Source: RBG-13-66-14 sp964436465
Lineage (GTDB): Bacteria > RBG-13-66-14
Assembly (NCBI GenBank): GCA_964436465.1
Contig: CAYTCV010000039.1
Span: 1-17,488 of the forward strand
Reading direction: 5' to 3'
Length of the DNA stretch: 17,488 nt
In this document: positions 1 to 6,967 of the stretch, in pieces
Layout: every line of letters starts with the position of its first letter
Position numbering within the stretch: the stretch's first letter is position 1
The notes under the pieces: model-generated
What the model saw: the letters and a program-made list of their open reading frames with translations, nothing else
Database searches by the model: none
What the model was told of the DNA's origin: nothing
Program-made: the position numbers and the translations under genes

Positions 1-267
1 CAGCGGCGCCTCCCGCCCCAGGGTCCAGGGGGTGAGGATGAGGTCGGGGTAGCCGGCGGTGTGGTCGGAGTGGAGGTGGGTGAGGAGGGCGGTGTCGAGC
101 CCGGTCGCCTCGAGCCCGGCGGCGACGGCCCGCCGCACCACACCGGGGCCGAAGTCCACCAGGTACACTCCGTCCCCCGCCGCCACCGCGACGGCCGGTC
201 CCGAGCGGTCGGGCTCGGCGTTGGGCGTCCCCGTGCCCAGCAGGATGACCCGCAGGTCCGAGCGCAT
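1..267 (-). CDS. Metallo-beta-lactamase-fold hydrolase, N-terminal part (truncated by window edge)
   Basis: Reading leftwards from an ATG at 265-267, 89 codons stay open to the window edge, so only the N-terminus is visible. It begins MRSDLRVILLGTGTPN, the first strand typical of RNase Z-like metallo-beta-lactamase proteins. A YLVDFGPGVVRR segment follows at about residues 35-46, and the zinc-ligand signature HLHSDHTAG lies at residues 64-72 (HxHxDH). The family hydrolyses phosphodiesters, esters or lactams using two metal ions in the cytoplasm; the substrate cannot be deduced here. The ATG overlaps the stop of the upstream methyltransferase (TAATG), so the two are probably translationally coupled. 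The remaining metal ligands lie outside the window. Fold assignment is firm; calling it RNase Z itself would be overreach. Confidence 0.85.
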   Translation of the reverse strand, partial: MRSDLRVILLGTGTPNAEPDRSGPAVAVAAGDGVYLVDFGPGVVRRAVAAGLEATGLDTALLTHLHSDHTAGYPDLILTPWTLGREAPL

Positions 268-926
268 TATTTAACCGCCAGCACGACCACCGCCGGCAGG
301 CCCCAGACGTCGGCGGTCAGACTTTTTTCGATTTTGAATCCCGCCTCGACGATGCACCGCCGCACGGGGATGGGCCGGCAGTCCACCGTGCGGGGGAATT
401 TCCGGTGCGCCCAGCCGTAGAGCCCGGTGAGCGGGCCTTTCTGACCGTCGTCCATGGCCGCGACGCAGAGCCTCCCGCCCTCCCGCAGCGCCTCCCGGCA
501 CCGCGACAGCAGTTTTGGGATGTCCGGCGCGTCGAAGAGCTCCAGGGTGAAGGCGAGGAAGATGGCGTCGAAATAGCCGCGCTCCAGGCGGATTTCCAGG
601 GCGTCGCCCGGCCGGAGCTCCACCCGCGTCCCCCGCCCCGACTGCGCCAACCTCCGGCGGGCCCGTTCCAGCATGGCCGGCGAGAGGTCCACCCCGACCA
701 CCCTTCCGGTCGGACCCGCGTCGCGGGCGAGGCAGACCAGGGCGCGTCCCGTGGCGCATCCGATTTCCAGAATCCGTTCACCGGTTCTAACATCTAGGAG
801 CCGGAGACCGGCCTCCCGCAGCCGGGCCTCGCCGGCGCCGGCCAACAGGTCGTACACCGGGGCCAGGCGGTCGTAGGCCCGCCGGGCCTCGTCGCACGAC
901 CGCCCCTTCGTAACCGTTCCGCTCAT
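267..926 (-). CDS. Class I SAM-dependent methyltransferase (UbiE/Methyltransf_11-like)
   Basis: This 219-residue protein shows a Rossmann-type SAM-binding core. Motif I is ILEIGCATG at residues 52-60, the post-I acidic strand is VVGVDLSPAML at 76-86, and motif II is around PGDAL at 106-110. An N-terminal helix with YDRLAPVYDLLAG (18-29) is typical of the UbiE/quinone-methyltransferase group. The family transfers a methyl group from SAM to small molecules such as quinones, lipids or metabolites; the acceptor is not recognisable. Its TAA stop shares a base with the ATG of the metallo-hydrolase that follows, suggesting a two-gene operon. A strong terminator lies just upstream (945-967), so it needs its own promoter or read-through; no convincing promoter is visible in the short gap. 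Confidence 0.85.
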   Translation of the reverse strand: MSGTVTKGRSCDEARRAYDRLAPVYDLLAGAGEARLREAGLRLLDVRTGERILEIGCATGRALVCLARDAGPTGRVVGVDLSPAMLERARRRLAQSGRGTRVELRPGDALEIRLERGYFDAIFLAFTLELFDAPDIPKLLSRCREALREGGRLCVAAMDDGQKGPLTGLYGWAHRKFPRTVDCRPIPVRRCIVEAGFKIEKSLTADVWGLPAVVVLAVK

Positions 927-944
927 GGGTCGGAGCCCCCCGCG

Positions 945-967
945 AAAAAACCCCGGGTCGGGGTTTT
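945..967 (-). terminator. Rho-independent terminator of the 992-1951 gene
   Basis: The stem AAAACCCCG/CGGGGTTTT (947-955 with 959-967) closes a 3-base loop. On the minus strand it runs into a T tract (A945-A950 on the plus strand). It lies 25 bases past the stop of the minus-strand gene ending at 992 and 19 bases before the methyltransferase start. Confidence 0.8.
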
Positions 968-991
968 AAAAAGTCGGGAAAGATGTATCCG

Positions 992-1951
992 CTAGAGTTC
1001 CTTCGCGAGCCGCTCGAGGAGCTCCAATCCCGCGGCCTCGGCCTTCCTCGCCGCCTGGAGCGCGTCCACGGCGGCGCGGCGCCGTTTCTCATCCTCCATG
1101 TATTCCGGCTTCATGGTGAAGAAGGGGAAGGCGTCCGCCACCCGTTTCAGGTTTTCCGCCACGGCCTTGTAGTGGCCGGCGGCCTTGTAGAAGTGGGCCA
1201 CCACCTGTCCGCCGAACTTCTCCGCCGCGTCCCGGAGGAAGGAGTGGGCGAAGCTCCGGCACTCGCCCCACACGGCGGCGTTGTAGGCCGTGCCCCAACC
1301 GTCCGCCGTCGCGTCGCCCAGGGCGCGAATCCAGTTGTCGTAACCCCCCAGACCGGTCCGGTATCCCGGATAAACCCATTTCTTCGGATTGTGCGCGTGC
1401 TCCACGGCGAAGCCGAGCGCCTCCTTCACCGCGGTTTTCAGCTCGGCCGGGTCGCACCTCTTCACCGTGTACATCTCCAGGCAGCCGATTCGGGTGTCGC
1501 CCACTTCGCGCCAGGGCTTGGGCCCCTTGCCCTCGTCGCACTGAGGGCCCGAGAAGAAGTAACCCCGGTCGTCGTAACCGTAGATGACGTAGAACTCCGG
1601 GATGCCCAGCTCCCAGCCGTAGCAGGGGATTCCGGCGTCGAGCGCCGCCCGGACGGTGTTCCAGGCCGACTCCTGCTTCTTTTCGAAGTCGCGGTCCGCC
1701 TTGACCGCCGTAATGACCTCCTCGGCGTACCCCGCGTTCCTCCCCAACCGCGACAGCAATTCCGTGTTCCAGGCGGTGGGCCCGCTGGCGCAGACCCGCT
1801 CGTGCACGTTGATGATGAAGGCGTGGCCGGTGAGGCCGAAGAGCGTGGCGTCGGACATATCGACGCCCAGATGCTCCAGGCAGCCCTTGACGCAGCCGAG
1901 ATGGGAGGTCCACATGCACTTCCAGCGGAGGTTTTCCAGTAATTTTCCCAC
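992..1951 (-). CDS. Conserved protein, BtrH_N/C39-like (distant); tandem paralogue A
   Basis: This 319-residue protein has no signal peptide or membrane segment. The GTG start at 1951 follows an AAGGGA ribosome site. It is a paralogue of the next gene (2158-3126); I count 78 identities in the first 130 aligned residues with no gaps. Shared landmarks are KGCL (Cys24), LFG-x-TGHAF (38-45), VC-x-SGPTAWN (53-62), PCYGWEL-x-IPEFYVI (109-123), GYD (125-127), an HAHNP segment near 185-189 and GYR-x-GL-x-GYD. A Cys in an N-terminal helix, then LFG, then a GYD strand, resembles the layout of BtrH N-terminal domains (butirosin acyltransferase) and C39-like papain folds. The position of the family's catalytic His before GYD appears to be Glu119 here. 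No function is assigned; the BtrH link is inference. Confidence 0.8.
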   Translation of the reverse strand: MGKLLENLRWKCMWTSHLGCVKGCLEHLGVDMSDATLFGLTGHAFIINVHERVCASGPTAWNTELLSRLGRNAGYAEEVITAVKADRDFEKKQESAWNTVRAALDAGIPCYGWELGIPEFYVIYGYDDRGYFFSGPQCDEGKGPKPWREVGDTRIGCLEMYTVKRCDPAELKTAVKEALGFAVEHAHNPKKWVYPGYRTGLGGYDNWIRALGDATADGWGTAYNAAVWGECRSFAHSFLRDAAEKFGGQVVAHFYKAAGHYKAVAENLKRVADAFPFFTMKPEYMEDEKRRRAAVDALQAARKAEAAGLELLERLAKEL

Positions 1952-2157
1952 GTCGTTCCCTTCGCGCTCGTCCTCTCAATATGGTCCGTCTTTTTATGAC
2001 GACTTTAATATCCGGTGCGGTCCGCCGTCAACACGTTTCAAGCATATTTTGTTGGATTCACTGGGACTTAAACAATTCCGCGCCGGTTTCGCGGCCGATT
2101 CCGGTTTCGGCACGCCGACGGGCCGAGAGCGCCCGGGTCTCGAAAACGACCTCGTTT
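1952..2157. other. Intergenic gap between the tandem paralogues, no gene seen
   Basis: This 206-base stretch is richer in A+T than its surroundings, notably 1977-2080. I found no tRNA, no palindrome of the local family and no clear terminator. A promoter for the gene starting at 1951 may lie here, but no -35/-10 pair was good enough to call. Confidence 0.5.
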
Positions 2158-3126
2158 CTACGCCGGGGGGAGCCGTTTGAGCAGCTCCTGCAGCGCCGCG
2201 AGCCCGGCGGCCTCGGCCTCGCGCGCCCTGGACAGGGCCTCGATGGCCGTCCGGCGCCGGTCCTCGTACTCGATGTACGCCGGCTTGACCGCGAAGAAGG
2301 GGAATGTGTCGGCGACGACATGCAGGTTCTCGGCCACCGCCCCGTAGCGGCGCACCGCCTCGTCGAACAGGGGGCCGGTGTCACCGCCGATGCGTCCCTT
2401 CGCCTCCTGGAGGAACTTCACGCCGTTGGAGCGGCAGGTGTACCAGACCATGGAGTTGTACGCCATGCCGAAGCCCTCGGCGACGTTTTCCGCCACGGCT
2501 TTAATCCATGTATCGTATCCGGCCAGCCCGGACCGGTACCCCGGGTATATCCACCCCGCCGGATTGTGCGCGTGCTCCAGGACGAAGTCCAGCGCGCCGC
2601 GCACCGTGGTCAGGTCGTCGGCGGGAACGCCTTTTTTCAAGGCGTAGACCTCGATGCAGCCGATGGGGGTCACGCCCAGGCTGGCCCAGGGCTTGGGTCC
2701 GCGGCCGGTCTCCCGACGCGGTCCCGAGTAGTGGTACCCCGCCTCGTCGTAGCCGTGGATGACGTAGAACTCGGGAATTTCCAGCTCCCAGCCGTAGCAG
2801 GGCCGGGATTCGTCCAGGGCCCGCCGCACCATCTCCCAGGTCGTCTTCTGCTTTTGTGCGAAATCGGAGTCCACCTTGAGCGCGAAGACGCCCTCGGCGG
2901 TGTAGCCGAGGTTTTTCCCGAGCTCGTGGAGCGGATGGGTGTTCCAGGCGGTGGGACCGCTGGGGCAGACGGTCTCGTGGATGTTCAGGATGAAGGCGTG
3001 GCCGGTGGCGCCGAAGAGCCACGGCTCGGACACGCTCAGGCCCATGTAGTCCAGGCAGCCCTTGAGCGCGCCGAGGTGCGATACCCACATCCGTTGCCAG
3101 CGCAGGTCATCCAGGAACTTGGCCAT
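2158..3126 (-). CDS. Conserved protein, BtrH_N/C39-like (distant); tandem paralogue B
   Basis: This 322-residue cytoplasmic protein aligns end to end with paralogue A. I chose the ATG at 3126 because it aligns with the start of paralogue A (MAKFLDDLRW against MGKLLENLRW) and has a GGAG upstream. A GTG at 3192 would add 22 residues with no counterpart in A. Cys24, TGHAF (41-45), VCPSGPTAWN (53-62), PCYGWEL (109-115) and GYD (125-127) are all kept. This copy has His124 directly before GYD, where A has Tyr. The C-terminus carries charged helices (EDRRRTAIEALSRAREAEAAGLAAL) that may form a short coiled coil. A promoter at 3180-3208 serves it. Function unknown; cysteine hydrolase or acyltransferase ancestry is a hypothesis only. 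Confidence 0.8.
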   Translation of the reverse strand: MAKFLDDLRWQRMWVSHLGALKGCLDYMGLSVSEPWLFGATGHAFILNIHETVCPSGPTAWNTHPLHELGKNLGYTAEGVFALKVDSDFAQKQKTTWEMVRRALDESRPCYGWELEIPEFYVIHGYDEAGYHYSGPRRETGRGPKPWASLGVTPIGCIEVYALKKGVPADDLTTVRGALDFVLEHAHNPAGWIYPGYRSGLAGYDTWIKAVAENVAEGFGMAYNSMVWYTCRSNGVKFLQEAKGRIGGDTGPLFDEAVRRYGAVAENLHVVADTFPFFAVKPAYIEYEDRRRTAIEALSRAREAEAAGLAALQELLKRLPPA

Positions 3127-3179
3127 GCGTGGATTCTCCGTAGATTCAGTGTTCTCAGGCGGGTATTCGCACAGGTGCA

Positions 3180-3208
3180 AGGATAACCCCACTCACGCAG
3201 TTTATCAA
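3180..3208 (-). promoter_or_regulatory. Sigma70-type promoter for paralogue B
   Basis: On the minus strand TTGATA (3208-3203) is followed by a 17-base spacer and TATCCT (3185-3180). It sits about 55 bases before the ATG at 3126 and is divergent from the promoter at 3222-3250. Confidence 0.5.
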
Positions 3209-3221
3209 GCCGGAATTCGCC

Positions 3222-3250
3222 TTTACAGGGTGGTCGGGGTGCAATAGAAT
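3222..3250 (+). promoter_or_regulatory. Sigma70-type promoter for the lipoprotein gene at 3283
   Basis: TTTACA (3222-3227), a 17-base spacer, then TAGAAT (3245-3250). The start codon lies 33 bases downstream, giving a short leader that contains a GGAGGGAGG ribosome site. Confidence 0.65.
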
Positions 3251-3282
3251 CATCGCCGAAAAACCCATCCGGAGGGAGGCTC

Positions 3283-3897
3283 GTGAATCGGAAATTTCCG
3301 CCCATTTTCGTGATTGCGTTACTGCTCGCCGCCGGGTGCTACATGACCAACCTGACCACGGCCCGGACCGTGGGCGCGGGGAAGGTGGGCCTGACCGGAG
3401 GCGTCGGGGTGATTCCCTTCGGAGTCGATTTGGATTCCGGCGACCTCCTGGACTTCGACACCGACGTGGTGCTCATCGAACCCCAGACGCGGCTGGACAT
3501 CGGTCTGTCCGACGCGGTGGACCTGGGTTTCCAGACCGGGCTCATGCTCGTGTCCGGCGCCGACGGATTTGCCTGGCTGGGGGCGCTGGCCGACGTGAAA
3601 TGGGCGGTGGTGAACGACCCCGATTCGGTTACCCTCTCGTGGGGCGGCGGCCTGGGCTGGATGATATGGGGCGGCGTGCTGGAGGCGCACCTGTTACTCG
3701 ACTCCAACGTCCCCTGCCTGCCGTTCTACGCGGCCGTCAAGCCCCGGCTGGTCATCGGCGAAGGGGCGGGTTTCACCTACGATTTGAGCGCGGGGGTTCA
3801 CATCGAATTTTCGGACAGCTTCCGGCTCATCGCGGACTGGACCACCTACGCCTTCACCATGAACGGCTTCAGCCTGGGCGTCCAGTTCATCTTCTAG
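3283..3897 (+). CDS. Small predicted outer-membrane lipoprotein, unknown function
   Basis: This 204-residue protein starts with GTG behind a strong GGAGGGAGG ribosome site. The N-terminus MNRKFPPIFVIALLLAAGC is a short lipoprotein signal peptide with the modified Cys at residue 19. The mature part is rich in Gly and alternating hydrophobic residues (for example VGLTGGVGVIPFGVDL, LSWGGGLGWMIWGG). It ends with SLGVQFIF, a terminal-Phe strand of the kind that ends outer-membrane beta-barrels. I infer a small barrel or barrel-like surface lipoprotein. No enzyme motif or named family was recognised. It has its own promoter and is followed by another promoter, so it is probably a single-gene transcript. 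Confidence 0.75.
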   Translation: MNRKFPPIFVIALLLAAGCYMTNLTTARTVGAGKVGLTGGVGVIPFGVDLDSGDLLDFDTDVVLIEPQTRLDIGLSDAVDLGFQTGLMLVSGADGFAWLGALADVKWAVVNDPDSVTLSWGGGLGWMIWGGVLEAHLLLDSNVPCLPFYAAVKPRLVIGEGAGFTYDLSAGVHIEFSDSFRLIADWTTYAFTMNGFSLGVQFIF

Positions 3898-3914
3898 CTG
3901 CGGTCCGGCGGGCG

Positions 3915-3943
3915 TTGCATTTATCGCCGCCGGCCGCTATAAT
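3915..3943 (+). promoter_or_regulatory. Strong sigma70-type promoter for the TPR lipoprotein
   Basis: TTGCAT (3915-3920), a 17-base spacer, then a perfect TATAAT (3938-3943), 44 bases ahead of the ATG at 3988. Confidence 0.75.
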
Positions 3944-3987
3944 CCCCCTTTGACCGGCTTTTTTTACCCCCACAAGCGAGGCGTGCC

Positions 3988-5019
3988 ATGCGCAAATTTT
4001 TACTTTTCTCTCTCTGCGCCACCGTCCTCTTCGGTCTCACCGCTTGCACCGAAGGGGCCGAGGCGGGGAACAAGGTCGACGTGGGTCAGATTCTCCAGGC
4101 GGCCGACACGGCCCTGGCCGAAGGGCGCTACGACGAGGCCGAGCTGGACTACCGCCTCGTCCTGAGCCTGGGCGCCGTCGAGGAGCACCTGACCCGGGCC
4201 CGGGAGGGACTCAACTCCGCCGTGGCCGAGCGCTGCTACCGCGTGGCCTATCAGAACTTCGAGGACGAGCAGTCCCTCTCGATGCTCATGGGTCCGCAGC
4301 AAGGGATGAGCCGGGAGCAGATGACCCGCTCGCAGCTCGGGCTGGACGTCATCACCTCGCCGCTGACCGCCGCGGCCCTGGCGGCCATCAACGAGGGGCT
4401 GCAGGCCGACCCGCTCAACCCGGGGCTGAACTACCTCCTGGGGCTCACCTACGCCCAGAACGGCGCCATGGACAAGGCGGAGGCGCAGTTCACCTACTGC
4501 GATAAAATCGCCCCCGACCACTGGGCGGGACCCCGGGGCCTGGCCCAGATTTACTCGCAGACCGGTCGGATGACGGAGGCCATGGCCGAGGCAGAAATCG
4601 CCCTCTCCCGCGCCACCGACCCCGTGGACCAGATGGCCGCCTACGAGATGCTCATCCAGTTCAGCTTCGACCCGGCCAAGCCCGAAGCGCACAAGACCTA
4701 CCTGAAGGAAGCCAAGGAGAAGTTCCCCGACTACGGCGACCCGCAGGCGCTGGAAGCGGTGCTCGTGCTCCTGTCCGGCGGGTCGAATCCGGACCTCGCC
4801 ACGGGGATTCCCATCGCCGAGGAGGCGCTGTCGAAGCCCTTCCTGAGCGAGGGCAACCGGCTGACGCTGGTGCAGAACATGGCGGTGCTCTACGCGCAGC
4901 TCGGGCGCTTCGACGACGCCCTGGGGCTCATCGAGGAGCACGTGCGCAACGGGGGTCGGCTTTCCCTGGCCCTCCTGCAGGTCCTCTCCCAGCTGTCGAT
5001 TATCCAGATGTCCCAGTAG
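3988..5019 (+). CDS. TPR-repeat lipoprotein
   Basis: This 343-residue protein opens with the lipoprotein signal MRKFLLFSLCATVLFGLTAC; the lipobox LTAC puts the acylated Cys at residue 20. The mature part is helical with tetratricopeptide-like units. One lies near residues 36-60 (ALAEGRYDEAELDYRLVL), two consecutive ones near 145-205 (LNYLLGLTYAQNGAMDKAEA; GLAQIYSQTGRMTEAMAEAE), and one near the C-terminus (NMAVLYAQLGRFDDALGLI). TPRs mediate protein-protein contact, so this is probably a periplasm-facing scaffold or assembly lipoprotein. It might be of BamD or PilF type, but nothing specific identifies it as either. ATG is preceded by GAGG; promoter and terminator flank it closely, making it monocistronic. 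Confidence 0.85.
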   Translation: MRKFLLFSLCATVLFGLTACTEGAEAGNKVDVGQILQAADTALAEGRYDEAELDYRLVLSLGAVEEHLTRAREGLNSAVAERCYRVAYQNFEDEQSLSMLMGPQQGMSREQMTRSQLGLDVITSPLTAAALAAINEGLQADPLNPGLNYLLGLTYAQNGAMDKAEAQFTYCDKIAPDHWAGPRGLAQIYSQTGRMTEAMAEAEIALSRATDPVDQMAAYEMLIQFSFDPAKPEAHKTYLKEAKEKFPDYGDPQALEAVLVLLSGGSNPDLATGIPIAEEALSKPFLSEGNRLTLVQNMAVLYAQLGRFDDALGLIEEHVRNGGRLSLALLQVLSQLSIIQMSQ

Positions 5020-5042
5020 GCGCCATCGCCGTGTGCCTGAAT

Positions 5043-5067
5043 GTAGGGCGGGGACTTCAGTCCCCGC
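5043..5067. repeat. Dispersed GTAGGGCGG palindrome, copy 1
   Basis: GTAG is followed by the perfect hairpin GCGGGGACT/AGTCCCCGC (5048-5056 with 5059-5067). This member of the dispersed family lies 23 bases after the TPR lipoprotein stop. Confidence 0.8.
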
Positions 5068-5073
5068 TTTTTT
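5048..5073 (+). terminator. Rho-independent terminator formed by repeat copy 1
   Basis: The 9-bp palindrome is directly followed by six T (5068-5073), which makes it a textbook intrinsic terminator for the gene ending at 5019. Confidence 0.75.
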
Positions 5074-5099
5074 CGTTTTCAGTAAAACCTACCCTTGCC

Positions 5100-5130
5100 T
5101 TGACACCCCCCGTTTGATGTGCTATATAAT
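5100..5130 (+). promoter_or_regulatory. Sigma70-type promoter for the ATA-start lipoprotein
   Basis: A perfect TTGACA (5100-5105) precedes TATATAAT (5123-5130). The spacer is 17 bases if the -10 is TATATA, or 19 if it is TATAAT. The coding region begins about 42 bases later. Confidence 0.75.
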
Positions 5131-5171
5131 CTGGTGTAGTTGTAAGGACTACTCACACTTGGAGGGAAAAA

Positions 5172-5594
5172 ATACGAAAAGCACTGTTACTCGGGGGAGG
5201 GCTGGTAATACTCCTCTTCGCGGCCCTGACCGCCTGCACGGACGGCCTCTCGGCGGGGGATGACGACCCCCTGGCGGACAGAGATATTTATACGGTTTCC
5301 GGCACGGTATACCTGGTTAACCCTCTCGAGTTCCCCGTACCGCACGAAGCCCATGTCGGGCTTCGGCACATGTACACATCACCCTTCACCACTTACATCG
5401 ATACGACGACTTCGGATGAAGAAACCGGCTATTACGAATTCCTTTTAGGCAACAGGGACACGGGCTGGTACGCCTGCGACGCCTGGTACGAGGAAGACAC
5501 GGACAGATGGGAAGGTTCTTCCACCCAATTCTACTGGGATAATGAAGACCGCCAAAACTTTATACGCGACATCTACATGTATCTAGTTGAGTAA
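5172..5594 (+). CDS. Lipoprotein with carboxypeptidase-regulatory-like fold, apparent ATA start codon
   Basis: Read from an ATA at 5172, the frame encodes 140 residues beginning (M)RKALLLGGGLVILLFAALTAC, a perfect lipoprotein signal with lipobox LTAC and Cys22. A GGAGG ribosome site (5161-5165) sits 6 bases before the ATA. No ATG, GTG or TTG exists in frame between the upstream stop at 5127 and the ATG at 5370, which would remove the whole signal peptide and leave 74 residues. After a short linker, TVSGTVYLVN, then AHVGLR and TTTSDEETGYYEFLLG, resemble a carboxypeptidase-regulatory-like beta-sandwich (inferred). The rest is rich in Trp, Tyr, Asp and Glu. Either translation initiates at AUA, which is rare, or the assembly carries a G-to-A change of ATG. 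CTG at 5184 is a poorer alternative. Confidence 0.75.
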   Translation: MRKALLLGGGLVILLFAALTACTDGLSAGDDDPLADRDIYTVSGTVYLVNPLEFPVPHEAHVGLRHMYTSPFTTYIDTTTSDEETGYYEFLLGNRDTGWYACDAWYEEDTDRWEGSSTQFYWDNEDRQNFIRDIYMYLVE

Positions 5595-5621
5595 CCCGTC
5601 GAAGGTTGCTCAATCTTTTTT
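5587..5621 (+). terminator. Hairpin plus T tract between lipoprotein and secreted-protein gene
   Basis: TTGAGTAACC (5587-5596) pairs with GGTTGCTCAA (5604-5613), a 10-bp stem with one T-G wobble and a 7-base loop. TCTTTTTT follows. The stem includes the TAA stop at 5592-5594 and ends just before the AGGAGG ribosome site of the next gene. It could act as a full or partial terminator. Confidence 0.65.
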
Positions 5622-5635
5622 CAGGAGGAAACGAG

Positions 5636-6724
5636 ATGAAAAAACTTGTATTCTTCACCGTCCTGGCCGCGGCGGCGGCCTTGGCGGGCAATGCCTTATT
5701 CGTGGACACAATTGAGCCGCCCTCGGACTACAACGCCCACTGGCGTATAGTGCCGGGCGCGGGCGTCGGCTGCGTCCGGGACGACTTGTACATTTACGGC
5801 TGCAACGATTCGGCCGGCATGATTTACGCGGGCCAGACCATAAACCTGGTCGGTTACGACGGCGTTAACATACGGATTTGCTACTCCCTGGAGACCGCCG
5901 ACGAGGGCGATTACGCCGAATTCTACCTCAAGGACGGTTCCGGCGACTACTCCCTGCTGTGCCGGTTCGAGGGGAGAACGGAAGGTACAACCTGCTACGT
6001 GACCACCCTCGATGATTACTACGGCTGCAGCAATCTCGGAATGCGCATCGACTGGACATCCAACCAAATCGGGGTGGCCCGCGGTATCCGCATCTATTAC
6101 ATAATGCTCGAAGGCGTCAATTGGGGGGAGGGCGAGTACCATAACATCTTCACCTGGAACGCCACCGACATGGTGACCGGCCACCAGGCACTCGATTTAG
6201 ATATGTCCCCCGGCTATTTTAACTGCCTGGCCTTCGAGTACGGCACCGACGTGGGAACCCAGGGCTGGTGGGTCATCGACAGCGTGGACCTCACCGCCGA
6301 CGGTGAGAGTATCCTGCCCCGGCAGGGCGGCAGTTTCGGCGTGGAGGACTTCTCCCACGGCGGCTGGTATCAGGACCGGCACGGCCTCCCCGGCGGGTGG
6401 GAGACGGACACCGACCACGCCATGGGAGACATGTCCGGCGCGAACTGGCAGTGCGACTCCGCCGCCAATCCCGGTAGCCTGTACGAGGCCGAGACCCTGT
6501 CACCCTGGATAAAATTTTCCCATTCGGGCACGGAGGTCGGCGTCGAGTTCAACACCTGGTGGAACCCGGTGGGCGCCGATGAATATGCCTCGTTCGGCTA
6601 TTACACTGCCGCCGGCGTCCCCCTGTTCGAGGACGTCTTCAACGACCTGCGCGATTGGGAAATAATAGACTACGGTGAAGAGGTGACGGAGACCTCCTGG
6701 GGCGCCATCAAGGCGGGGTTCTAG
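5636..6724 (+). CDS. Secreted beta-rich protein, unknown function
   Basis: This 362-residue protein starts at the ATG at 5636, behind AGGAGGAAACGAG. Its Sec signal peptide is MKKLVFFTVLAAAAALAGNA. A TTG ten codons earlier is rejected because it would bury the signal. The mature part is rich in Gly, Tyr, Trp, Asp and Cys, with no transmembrane helix. It seems to hold two similar beta-sandwich-like halves. The first, near residues 25-215, contains YDGVNIRICYSLETADEGDY; the second begins near 225 with GGSFGVEDFSHGGWYQD and then LSPWIKFSHSGTEVGVEF. This resembles the jelly-roll, adhesin or lectin-like modules of secreted surface proteins, but no family was firmly recognised. It ends in SWGAIKAGF directly before a block of palindromes. 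It may be co-transcribed with the upstream lipoprotein by read-through. Confidence 0.8.
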   Translation: MKKLVFFTVLAAAAALAGNALFVDTIEPPSDYNAHWRIVPGAGVGCVRDDLYIYGCNDSAGMIYAGQTINLVGYDGVNIRICYSLETADEGDYAEFYLKDGSGDYSLLCRFEGRTEGTTCYVTTLDDYYGCSNLGMRIDWTSNQIGVARGIRIYYIMLEGVNWGEGEYHNIFTWNATDMVTGHQALDLDMSPGYFNCLAFEYGTDVGTQGWWVIDSVDLTADGESILPRQGGSFGVEDFSHGGWYQDRHGLPGGWETDTDHAMGDMSGANWQCDSAANPGSLYEAETLSPWIKFSHSGTEVGVEFNTWWNPVGADEYASFGYYTAAGVPLFEDVFNDLRDWEIIDYGEEVTETSWGAIKAGF

Positions 6725-6740
6725 CCTTCCTCGCTCCGAC

Positions 6741-6794
6741 GTAGGGGCCGACCTTCAGGTCGGCCCGCGGCGGCCCGCAGAGGGGCCGCCCTAC
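6741..6794. repeat. Dispersed palindrome, copy 2 (double hairpin bounded by GTAGGG/CCCTAC)
   Basis: Two hairpins sit between inverted ends GTAGGG (6741-6746) and CCCTAC (6789-6794). The first is GGGCCGACCT/AGGTCGGCCC (6745-6754 with 6757-6766). The second is GGCGGCCC/GGGCCGCC (6769-6776 with 6783-6790). It begins 16 bases after the stop at 6724. The stretch 6766-6798 recurs exactly in inverted orientation at 17376-17408. Confidence 0.8.
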
Positions 6795-6808
6795 ATCGGT
6801 CAATGCGC

Positions 6809-6834
6809 GTAGGGCGGGGAATCCTTTCCCCGCC
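6809..6834. repeat. Dispersed GTAGGGCGG palindrome, copy 3
   Basis: GTAG leads into the hairpin GGCGGGGAA/TTCCCCGCC (6813-6821 with 6826-6834) with a TCCT loop. It has the same frame as copy 1 but different inner bases that still pair. The remaining 80 bases up to the terminator at 6916 hold no gene. Confidence 0.75.
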
Positions 6835-6918
6835 GCCTTTTAAAAGGTAGCCCTCACCCCTGCCCCGCACCTCTTTGGTCTCCCCTAAAAGGGCGGGGGA
6901 TGTGTGTCGTTCGGCAAT

Positions 6919-6945
6919 AAAAAACGGGGGCCTTTCGGCTCCCGT
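6919..6945 (-). terminator. Rho-independent terminator of the CRP-like regulator
   Basis: On the minus strand ACGGGAGCC (6945-6937) pairs with GGCCCCCGT (6932-6924) across a GAAA loop, with one internal mismatch. A run of T (6923-6919) follows, 23 bases past the stop at 6968. Confidence 0.8.
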
Positions 6946-6967
6946 CGATTCCAATCGTCCACGGCCC

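Noticed and set aside
983..1942. Long plus-strand frame of 319 codons opposite paralogue A
   Set aside because: It mirrors the real minus-strand gene; its composition is a high-GC antisense artefact (runs of Arg, Gly, Pro, Val), with no domain and no conservation logic.
5606..5635. TTG start ten codons before the secreted protein ATG
   Set aside because: It lies within the hairpin/T tract and would put a polar stretch ahead of a clean signal peptide; AGGAGG supports the ATG at 5636.
3283..6724. Envelope block considered as a novel secretion or surface-layer system
   Set aside because: The genes have separate promoters and terminators and no recognised export, sortase or translocation component, so a joint system is not supported.
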